Shown here piece after piece: positions 14,423 through 19,370 of a stretch of DNA of 19,370 bases; the stretch's first letter is position 1, and the number at the start of each line of letters is the position of its first letter. The DNA is taken from contig CABRWN010000017.1 of assembly GCA_902474645.1 (NCBI GenBank), positions 1 through 19,370 on the forward strand, read 5' to 3'. The stretch is from an uncultured Collinsella sp. Lineage in GTDB: Bacteria; Actinomycetota; Coriobacteriia; Coriobacteriales; Coriobacteriaceae. The notes beneath the pieces are model-generated. The model made no database searches. It was not told the DNA's origin and saw only the letters and a list, made by a program, of their open reading frames with translations. Made by a program: the position numbers and the translations under genes.

Positions 14423-14881
14423 ATGGCCCAGAAGGCCTACAGCCTTTCCCACACGAAGTGGATGTGCAAGTACCACATCGTGTTCACGCCGAAGTATAGG
14501 CGCAAAGTGATCTACAACCAAATCAGGAGCGACATAGGGGAGATCCTCAGGAAGCTGTGCGAGTACAAGGGGATCGAGATAATCGAGGGGCACCTGATGC
14601 CCGACCACGTGCACGTGCTGCTGGCGATCCCGCCGAAGTACAGCGTCGCGAGCGTCATGGGCTACCTGAAGGGGAAGAGCTCGCTGATGATATTCGACAG
14701 GCACGCCAACCTCAAGTACAAGTTCGGCAACAGGAAGTTCTGGGCGGAGGGCTACTACGTGTCCACCGTCGGCCTGAACGAGGCGACGATCGCCAAGTAC
14801 ATCAGGGAGCAGGAGTCCCACGACATCGCGCTGGACAAGCTGAGCGTGAAGGAGTACGAGGACCCCTTCAAGAGGGGGTGA
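14423..14881 (+). CDS. tnpA: IS200/IS605-family transposase TnpA (Y1 HUH)
   Basis: A 152-residue single-strand transposase. The HUH motif is H62-V-H64 in MPDHVHVLL, and the catalytic tyrosine is Tyr126 in TIAKYIREQ with Gln130 downstream, matching the spacing of IS608 TnpA (H64/H66, Y127). The length is normal and there are no frameshifts, so it looks intact. The start is ATG at 14423 (MAQKAYSLSH), preceded by GAAGGGGTGG; an open frame from 14381 runs through the leader hairpin and is not used. Codon choice (AGG Arg, ATA Ile present) differs from the host genes. Confidence 0.93.
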   Translation: MAQKAYSLSHTKWMCKYHIVFTPKYRRKVIYNQIRSDIGEILRKLCEYKGIEIIEGHLMPDHVHVLLAIPPKYSVASVMGYLKGKSSLMIFDRHANLKYKFGNRKFWAEGYYVSTVGLNEATIAKYIREQESHDIALDKLSVKEYEDPFKRG

Positions 14882-14885
14882 TGCT

Positions 14886-15016
14886 GCCGGTTCGACCGGC
14901 GCGCCACGGGTCAAGATGCACTAGGCCTGGACGAAGTCCGGGCCCGCGCCTTTAGACGCGAGCCCGGGGCCCGTGGGTTATACCCTAAGAGCAAACCACC
15001 CTTTTTAAGGGTGGTT
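14886..15016 (+). ncRNA. Structured 3' region of the IS, possible small RNA
   Basis: Between the tnpA stop and the right-end hairpin are several foldable segments: GCCGGT/ACCGGC (14886-14900); a 7-bp closing stem CCACGGG (14904-14910) with CCCGTGG (14970-14976); inside it GGAC-GAA-GTCC (14929-14939) and an 8-bp stem with one mismatch (GGGC-C-CGCG 14940-14948 with CGCG-A-GCCC 14957-14965). The closed junction resembles an RNA scaffold more than chance GC content. TnpB guide RNAs occupy this position in IS605 elements, but no TnpB is here. Function and transcription are unproven. Confidence 0.4.
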
Positions 15017-15035
15017 CTGATTTGCCCAGATAAAA

Positions 15036-15068
15036 CCTACCAAAATGAAGCTGTCGCTTTTTGGTAGG
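15036..15068 (-). terminator. Possible minus-strand terminator downstream of the IS
   Basis: CCTACCAAAA (15036-15045) pairs with TTTTGGTAGG (15059-15068), with inner AAGC/GCTT. Read on the minus strand it is followed by TTTTATC, so it could stop antisense transcription into the IS. On the plus strand there is no U-tract. Confidence 0.4.
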
Positions 15069-15108
15069 GAGGGTGTATCGTTTTATCATTATGAGGTAAC
15101 ATGAAACT

Positions 15109-15128
15109 AGACGTTATATACGTATTAG
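15109..15128. promoter_or_regulatory. Candidate GntR-2 operator (autoregulation)
   Basis: AGACGTTATA (15109-15118) is identical to the PTS promoter site at 8288-8297, and continues TACGTATTAG. ACGTTATATACGT is nearly palindromic. It lies 33-52 bp before the gntR-2 start in an AT-rich block that should hold the promoter. Confidence 0.5.
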
Positions 15129-15160
15129 TTATTTCGATATTTCGATAAGAGTGATTAGAT

Positions 15161-15880
15161 ATGCCTACGCCCAAAAATGCACCGCTTTACCAGCAGATTT
15201 ACGACGAAATCAAGGATGCGATCGAGAAAGGTGTTTATGCACCCAAGGAGCGTATTCCGTCCGAGCTTGAGCTAGCCGAGCAGTACGACGTGAGCCGCAT
15301 TACGGTGCGCCGCGCCGTCGAGGAGCTGTGCTCCGATGGCTACCTGGTTAAGCAGCAGGGCCGTGGCACCTTTGTCTCCACGCCGCACATCAACCGCCAG
15401 TTCCACGCTTCGACGCTGCAGACGTTTACCGCGCTGTGTGCCGATAATGACATGAAGGCGGGCGCACATGTGGTCGATCGCCAGATTGTGCCGGCACGTC
15501 AAAACGAGATGGAGTTCTTTGGCCTGCAGAAGGACGCGCTGCTGCTGCATATCAAGCGCGTGCGTACGGCCGACGGCGAGCCCATCTTTGAGGAGAACAT
15601 CTTTGTGCCGTTTGACGCCTACCGTGAGCTGTTGACGGCCGATCTTGAGGACAAGTCGATTTTTGCCGAGGTCGAGCGTGTTGGCGGAACGCCGATTGTC
15701 TCGGTTGGCTACCGTACGGTCGAGGCCGTTCGAGCTAACGCCGAGCAGGCGGCCGAGCTGGGCATTGCTCCGCACGATCCGCTGCTCAACCTGCGTGCCG
15801 GCTTTACCGGTCCCGATGACGAGCCGGTTTTGATGGGTAAGCAGTACTACGTGGGATCGCGCTACGTTATGGTCATGTAA
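15161..15880 (+). CDS. GntR-family (HutC/UTRA) transcriptional regulator, GntR-2
   Basis: A 239-residue regulator: winged helix-turn-helix at about 8-72 (IPSELELAEQYDVSRITVRRAV, then QQGRGTFVS) and UTRA effector domain at about 90-235. It is closely related to GntR-3 at 18212 (shared RITVRRA.EEL, QQGRGTFV, VRTADG, near-identical GSRYV end). Its promoter shares a 10-bp site with the PTS operon, so it is the best candidate to control the PTS genes, and perhaps eamA, in response to the imported sugar phosphate. The ribosome site is weak (AAGAGTGATTAGAT), suggesting low expression. The IS lies directly upstream; a perfect hairpin starts right after its stop codon. Confidence 0.92.
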   Translation: MPTPKNAPLYQQIYDEIKDAIEKGVYAPKERIPSELELAEQYDVSRITVRRAVEELCSDGYLVKQQGRGTFVSTPHINRQFHASTLQTFTALCADNDMKAGAHVVDRQIVPARQNEMEFFGLQKDALLLHIKRVRTADGEPIFEENIFVPFDAYRELLTADLEDKSIFAEVERVGGTPIVSVGYRTVEAVRANAEQAAELGIAPHDPLLNLRAGFTGPDDEPVLMGKQYYVGSRYVMVM

Positions 15881-15908
15881 GTTACGCGGTTTTACCAAAC
15901 CGCGTAAC
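15881..15908 (+). terminator. Perfect hairpin immediately after gntR-2
   Basis: GTTACGCGGTTT, loop TACC, AAACCGCGTAAC: 12 perfect bp beginning at the base after the TAA. There is no U-tract, so it may act as a weak terminator or an mRNA 3' end stabiliser. Confidence 0.6.
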
Positions 15909-15930
15909 GGGCCGACGTTGCGCCTTTGGT

Positions 15931-15954
15931 TCCGCCGTTCTGACGAACGGCGGA
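15931..15954. repeat. Second perfect hairpin between gntR-2 and recQ
   Basis: TCCGCCGTTC, loop TGAC, GAACGGCGGA: 10 perfect bp. It lies between the gntR-2 end hairpin and the long palindrome, making three tandem structures in 185 bp. Confidence 0.6.
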
Positions 15955-15960
15955 CCGGGC

Positions 15961-16065
15961 GACGCTGCAAACGCCCCTAAGCGGCAATCTGACGTTCAAT
16001 CGTCGGTCGCGTACCGAAGTACGCTTCCCTCCTCTTTCACGTCACCTTGCTCGCTTAGGGGCGTT
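15961..16065. repeat. Long structured intergenic element (dispersed repeat)
   Basis: Outer stem of 14 perfect bp (AACGCCCCTAAGCG 15970-15983 with 16052-16065), continued by GCAATCTGACGT (15984-15995) against 16039-16050 with one 2x2 internal loop and a bulged T, and a distal hairpin GCGTAC-CGAA-GTACGC (16009-16024). Its left end (15961-15991) is copied at 2234-2264. The TTTT after the right arm would allow termination as well. The remaining DNA to recQ holds only a -10 box. Together with the two hairpins it fills the 352-bp gap. Confidence 0.75.
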
Positions 16066-16195
16066 TTCGCTGACTTATGCTCAACCAGCGACGTTTCCAC
16101 GCTCATCCGGAAAGTGTCCAAAAATCCACGCTCGTTCCCTTTGGACTGCATCGCCCGTGGTCGGCAGCTGTGCGGCACCGGTCCGCGTGGCGGCG

Positions 16196-16201
16196 TATAA
16201 T
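16196..16201 (+). promoter_or_regulatory. Candidate -10 box for recQ
   Basis: A consensus TATAAT, 31 bp before the recQ ATG. No recognisable -35 at 17-bp spacing. Confidence 0.5.
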
Positions 16202-16232
16202 CGGCGGCAGATGACTTGGACGTTAGGAAACC

Positions 16233-18209
16233 ATGACCGATAACATGCAGCAGATGGCGCTCGACACACTCGGCGCCTATTTTGGCTACACCTCGTTTCG
16301 CCCGGGACAGGACCGCATGGTCGATGCGATCCTTGCCGGTCGCGATGCGCTGGGTGTTATGCCCACGGGCGCCGGCAAGTCCATTTGCTACCAGGTGCCC
16401 GCGCTCATGCTGCCCGGCATCACCTTTGTGGTGAGTCCGCTGCTGTCGCTTATGGAGGACCAGACCCGTGCGTTGCTCGCGGCGGGTGCGCGACCCAGCT
16501 ATCTCAACTCCAGTCTTACTCCGGCCCAGCAAAACACCGTGCTCAAGCGGGCGCGCGAGGGCCGCTACCAGCTTATGTACGTGGCACCCGAGCGTCTGCT
16601 CGAGCCGCGCTTTCTGGCCTTTGCGCAGGAAGCTGCGGCCGAAGGCGGCATCGGCGTTCCGCTCGTGGCTATTGACGAGGCCCACTGCGTGAGCCAGTGG
16701 GGCCAGGATTTCCGCCCCGCCTACCTGCAGATTCGCGAGTTCATCGATTCCCTGCCGCAGCGCCCCATCGTGGCGGCCTTTACCGCTACGGCGACCGAGC
16801 GCGTGCGTGCAGACATTCAGCAAATGCTCGGCCTGCAAAACCCCGCGACGGTGGTGACGGGCTTCGATCGCAAGAACCTCTTCTTTGGTTGCGAGGAGAT
16901 GGGCGACAAGGCCAAGACTGCCTGGGTGCGCGACTACGTGATTGCGCATTCGAGCGAGAGCGGCATCGTGTATTGCTCGACTCGCAAGACGGTCGATGCG
17001 CTGGCGGGCGAGCTTGCCGAGGCGCTGGGACCCAGCGGCATTCGCGTGGGCCGTTACCATGCCGGCATGGGCAACGACGCCCGCCGCCAAAGCCAGCGCG
17101 CCTTTATCGACGACGATATCCAGGTGATGGTTGCCACCAACGCCTTTGGCATGGGCATCGACAAGCCCAACGTGCGCTACGTGATCCACAACAACGTGCC
17201 CGAGAGCATCGAGGCATACTACCAAGAGGCGGGCCGCGCCGGCCGCGATGGCGATCCGGCCAGCTGTCACTTGCTGTGGAACGGTAACGATTTTCGTATG
17301 CGCCGCTTTTTGATCGACCGCGGCGATGCAGCCGACGAGGCGCTCGACGACGAGCAGCGCGCGTGGGCGCTTCAGAACCGTTATCGCCTGCTCAGCCAGA
17401 TGGAGGGCTACTGCAATACCACTGGCTGTCTGCGCGAATACATGCTGCGCTACTTTGGCGACGAGGCGGCGGCCGAGCATGCGGCAGCCGCCGCGGGCGG
17501 CACGGCAGAAGACGCCGAGGGCTGCGGCAACTGCAGCAACTGTCTCACGCAGTTCGAGGCCGAGGACGTCACCGATATGGCCCGCGCCGCTGTGCGCTAT
17601 GTGGCCAGGCGACCCATGCACTTTGGCAAGTCGCTGATCGCCGACGTGCTCCACGGCGGCAACACCGAGCGCATTCGCCAGATGCATTTGGACGAGGACC
17701 GCGGCTACGGTGAGCTGTCGAGCGAATCGGTCGGGCGCATCAAGGACATCATCGGCCAGCTGTGCGGTCGCGGTTATTTGGCCACCTCGCAGGGGCAGTA
17801 CCCGGTCGTGGGACTGGGTCCGCGTGCCGGCGAGGTCGAGGACGAGGCGTTCGTCTTTACCGTTAAGCGTCGCGCGTCCAAGCGCAAGGCCTCGGCCCGC
17901 GCCCGCCGCGCCGTCGATCTGCTGCGCGAGGAGGCCGAGCTGGATCAGCGCCCGCGCGTTGGCGACGATGCCGAGCTGTTCGAGCGCCTGCGTGCCCTCC
18001 GCAAGGAGATTTCGACCGAACTGGAGATGGCGCCGTACATGGTCTTCTCCGACAAGGCTCTGCGCGGTCTGTGCCGCCTACGCCCGCAGACGCGCGACGA
18101 GCTTGTCCAGGTCAACGGCATCGGCGAGAAAAAGGCCGACGCCTTTGGCGAGCAGTTTATGGCGGCGATTGAAGAGTTTGAGTCCGAGCATGCACGGGAT
18201 GGAGCGTAA
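16233..18209 (+). CDS. recQ: ATP-dependent DNA helicase RecQ
   Basis: A 658-residue 3'-5' helicase of recombination and fork repair. Motif 0 is GYTSFRPGQ (18-26), Walker A PTGAGKS (44-50, Lys49), DEAH at 148-151, the RecQ aromatic-rich loop CVSQWGQDFRP (152-162), SAT-equivalent TATA near 174, and motif VI QEAGRAGRDG (331-340). The zinc site has Cys399, Cys431, Cys434 and Cys437; the first gap is 31 residues instead of about 16 in E. coli, because of an alanine-rich insert (about 411-428). Winged-helix RQC and a C-terminal HRDC domain (about 565-650, GIGEKKADAFG) follow. ATG at 16233 follows TTAGGAAACC. The stop is 2 bp before gntR-3, so the two are probably cotranscribed. Confidence 0.96.
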   Translation: MTDNMQQMALDTLGAYFGYTSFRPGQDRMVDAILAGRDALGVMPTGAGKSICYQVPALMLPGITFVVSPLLSLMEDQTRALLAAGARPSYLNSSLTPAQQNTVLKRAREGRYQLMYVAPERLLEPRFLAFAQEAAAEGGIGVPLVAIDEAHCVSQWGQDFRPAYLQIREFIDSLPQRPIVAAFTATATERVRADIQQMLGLQNPATVVTGFDRKNLFFGCEEMGDKAKTAWVRDYVIAHSSESGIVYCSTRKTVDALAGELAEALGPSGIRVGRYHAGMGNDARRQSQRAFIDDDIQVMVATNAFGMGIDKPNVRYVIHNNVPESIEAYYQEAGRAGRDGDPASCHLLWNGNDFRMRRFLIDRGDAADEALDDEQRAWALQNRYRLLSQMEGYCNTTGCLREYMLRYFGDEAAAEHAAAAAGGTAEDAEGCGNCSNCLTQFEAEDVTDMARAAVRYVARRPMHFGKSLIADVLHGGNTERIRQMHLDEDRGYGELSSESVGRIKDIIGQLCGRGYLATSQGQYPVVGLGPRAGEVEDEAFVFTVKRRASKRKASARARRAVDLLREEAELDQRPRVGDDAELFERLRALRKEISTELEMAPYMVFSDKALRGLCRLRPQTRDELVQVNGIGEKKADAFGEQFMAAIEEFESEHARDGA

Positions 18210-18211
18210 CG

Positions 18212-18967
18212 ATGGCATTCGACGATAAAACCGAGCGCACTGAGGTATCCGCCGTGCCGCTGTACCAGCAGGTTATGGACGACCTAAAGGGCGAGATCGC
18301 GCGCGGCGTGTACCCCGCCGGCTCGCGCATCCCTGCCGAGATGGAGCTCGCGAAGTCCTACGGCGTGGGGCGCATCACCGTGCGCCGTGCCATCGAGGAG
18401 CTGTCGCGCGCGGGGTATCTCAACCGCCAGCAGGGGAGGGGCACGTTTGTGTGCGCCCCCAAGCTCAAGCGCAAGATTCGCCAGAAGGGTGACGTCCAGA
18501 GCTTTACTGAGGGTTGTGCTGCCAACGACATGGTGCCGGGTGCGCGTCTGGTGTCGCGCACGGTGGTCGCGGCGGCGCACGAGGATGCGGCGTTCTTTGG
18601 CGTGGAGCCCGGCTGCGAGCTTATCGTGGTCGAGCGCGTGCGCACGGCCGACGGCATCCCCGTCATGCTCGAGAACAACGCCTTTGTGCTCGCCGACCAT
18701 CCCTACCTGCAGACGCTGGCCGACGAGGACCTCACCGATAACTCAATCTTTGCGCTCGTTGCCGAGCATTCGGGTCGCGCGCCGCTCAAGTCCGACCCCT
18801 GCACCGTGGAGATTGCGCTTGCCGATACTCAGACGGCCCCGCTGCTGGAGGTGCCGGTCGGCGAGCCGCTCTTCTATATGGAGGCCTACTTTACCGACGC
18901 CGGCGGGCGCCCTCTACTGCTCGGCCGCCAAAAGATCGTGGGCTCGCGCTACGTCTTCGACATCTAA
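18212..18967 (+). CDS. GntR-family (HutC/UTRA) transcriptional regulator, GntR-3
   Basis: A 251-residue regulator with winged helix-turn-helix (about 16-82; IPAEMELAKSYGVGRITVRRAI, QQGRGTFV) and UTRA domain (about 100-248). It is the closest paralogue in the window to GntR-2. Translation is probably coupled to recQ: the GGAG ribosome site at 18201 lies inside the recQ end and only 2 bp separate stop and start. The next gene is SIS-3, whose promoter carries two copies of a 17-bp repeat, so GntR-3 is likely its repressor. That pairing is inferred from position only. Confidence 0.92.
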   Translation: MAFDDKTERTEVSAVPLYQQVMDDLKGEIARGVYPAGSRIPAEMELAKSYGVGRITVRRAIEELSRAGYLNRQQGRGTFVCAPKLKRKIRQKGDVQSFTEGCAANDMVPGARLVSRTVVAAAHEDAAFFGVEPGCELIVVERVRTADGIPVMLENNAFVLADHPYLQTLADEDLTDNSIFALVAEHSGRAPLKSDPCTVEIALADTQTAPLLEVPVGEPLFYMEAYFTDAGGRPLLLGRQKIVGSRYVFDI

Positions 18968-18976
18968 CGTCCACAG

Positions 18977-18993
18977 ATAGAACAACATAGAAC
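18977..18993. promoter_or_regulatory. Candidate GntR-3 operator, upstream copy
   Basis: ATAGAACAACATAGAAC, one mismatch from 19039-19055. It is itself a 10-bp tandem (ATAGAAC-AAC-ATAGAAC), one helical turn apart. It lies upstream of the candidate -35. Confidence 0.6.
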
Positions 18994-19010
18994 AAATTTG
19001 CTGAGATGAC

Positions 19011-19039
19011 TTCACGGGCGTTGTTACACGTGCTATAAA
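19011..19039 (+). promoter_or_regulatory. Candidate SIS-3 promoter
   Basis: TTCACG (19011-19016), a 17-bp spacer, then TATAAA (19034-19039). It lies between the two repeat copies, giving a leader of about 65 bases. Confidence 0.5.
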
Positions 19040-19055
19040 TAGGACAACATAGAAC
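19039..19055. promoter_or_regulatory. Candidate GntR-3 operator, downstream copy
   Basis: ATAGGACAACATAGAAC starts at the end of the -10 box and covers the expected transcription start, a typical repressor site. It is 62 bp from the upstream copy. Confidence 0.6.
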
Positions 19056-19111
19056 GACAGCAGGTACGAGCTGTCGTCGTTCAAAGCCGCCCCACAAGGA
19101 GGAGCATCAGC

Positions 19112-19370
19112 ATGAACGCACATGATCTGGTTCAGGAAATCATCGAGCGCAAGGGCAAGATCGAGAACGTCTTTTGGATCGCTTGCGGCGGTTCGATGAT
19201 CGATCTCATGCCGGCCAACGAGCTGCTCAAGCGTGAGGCCACCACGTTTACCTCGACGGTCTACACGGCACGCGAGTTTTGCCTGATGGCTCCCAAGAGT
19301 CTTGGCGAGAAGTCGCTCGTCATCGCCTGCAGCCACAGCGGCAACACGCAGGAGGTCGTCGACGGCTGCG
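19112..19370 (+). CDS. SIS-domain enzyme SIS-3, 3'-truncated by window edge
   Basis: The first 86 codons of a third SIS-domain protein, open to the window end. NVFWIACGGSMIDLMPANE (about 19-37) aligns with the start of SIS-1 (VVWIGAGGSNGGNYPAQ) and SIS-2 (VAFVGCGASMSDLYPAK), and IACSHSGNTQEVV (about 71-83) is the sugar-phosphate loop, closer to the canonical S-x-S-G-x-T than in SIS-1. The ribosome site AAGGAGGAG is strong. It follows GntR-3 by 144 bp with repeat-flanked promoter. By analogy it would be another deglycase or isomerase for a sugar-amine phosphate; the catalytic half lies outside the window. Confidence 0.85.
   Translation, partial: MNAHDLVQEIIERKGKIENVFWIACGGSMIDLMPANELLKREATTFTSTVYTAREFCLMAPKSLGEKSLVIACSHSGNTQEVVDGC

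Larger units (their letters stand above)
14290..15020 (+). mobile_element. IS200/IS605-family insertion sequence, tnpA only
   Basis: The element is defined by TnpA and by similar end hairpins: AAACCACCC begins both the left hairpin (CCACCCGC-TAC-GCGGGTGG, 14317-14335) and the right hairpin (AACCACCCTT-TTT-AAGGGTGGTT, 14994-15016). IS200/IS605 transposases recognise such subterminal hairpins and cut single strands near them, without target duplication or inverted ends. A further hairpin (GCTGGCCGC-GCA-GCGGCCAGC, 14290-14310) may be part of the left end or host DNA; exact cleavage points are not visible. No tnpB is present. Arginine codons are mostly AGG, unlike the CGC-rich neighbours, which supports transfer. 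Confidence 0.8.

Noticed and set aside
15101..15148. 15-codon hydrophobic leader peptide (MKLDVIYVLVISIFR) before gntR-2, with GAGG upstream
   Set aside because: It overlaps the candidate operator and promoter, so it may not be transcribed; too short to support without conservation.
15996..17687. Long minus-strand open frame (563 codons) opposite recQ
   Set aside because: It is antisense to a clear RecQ, has no recognisable domain, and reflects the GC-rich codon pattern on the opposite strand.

Overview
The window looks like chromosomal DNA from a high-GC gut actinobacterium of the Coriobacteriia, most likely Collinsella. This is an inference from base composition, from strong C/G-ending codon preference in the host genes, from gene content (mannose-family PTS, SIS-domain deglycase-like enzymes, several GntR/UTRA regulators) and from many structured intergenic repeats. 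No rRNA or marker gene is present to confirm it.

Layout. 1-4.9 kb is a housekeeping stretch: the 3' two thirds of mfd, a PAP2-type membrane phosphatase, a low-specificity threonine aldolase and a GNAT acetyltransferase. 4.9-12.1 kb is a sugar-amine utilisation region: a leftward GntR regulator, a divergent SIS-domain enzyme (SIS-1), an EamA/DMT transporter, a mannose-family PTS permease (fused IIAB, then IIC and IID) and a second SIS enzyme (SIS-2). 12.2-14.2 kb holds a HAD phosphatase/phosphomutase and a YitT membrane protein. 14.3-15.0 kb is a tnpA-only IS200/IS605 element with foreign codon usage, matching end hairpins, a hairpin over the tnpA ribosome site and a structured 3' tail. 15.1-19.4 kb holds a second GntR regulator, recQ, a third GntR regulator and the start of a third SIS enzyme (SIS-3), cut by the window end.

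How the genes may work together. Mannose-family PTS genes beside FrlB/GfrE/GfrF-type SIS proteins suggest import and phosphorylation of Amadori compounds (fructoselysine, glucoselysine or relatives), followed by cleavage to a sugar phosphate and a free amine. SIS-1 and SIS-2 keep the Glu and His, 16 residues apart, expected of FraB/FrlB-type deglycases; SIS-3 is cut off before them. The EamA protein could export the released amine, but that is a guess. Three GntR regulators lie near three SIS genes, and the promoters carry at least three AT-rich repeat classes: TGTATSTAACTTGTATGC near SIS-1, AGACGTTATA at the PTS and second gntR promoters (9 of 10 bases also at eamA), and ATAGRACAACATAGAAC at SIS-3. 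This gives a testable map of one private operator per regulator.

Intergenic DNA is rich in palindromes: nested long stems at 6856-6952, 12927-13045 and 15970-16065, and shorter perfect hairpins at 11009-11039, 15881-15908 and 15931-15954. One element (15961-16065) has a partial second copy at 2234-2264.
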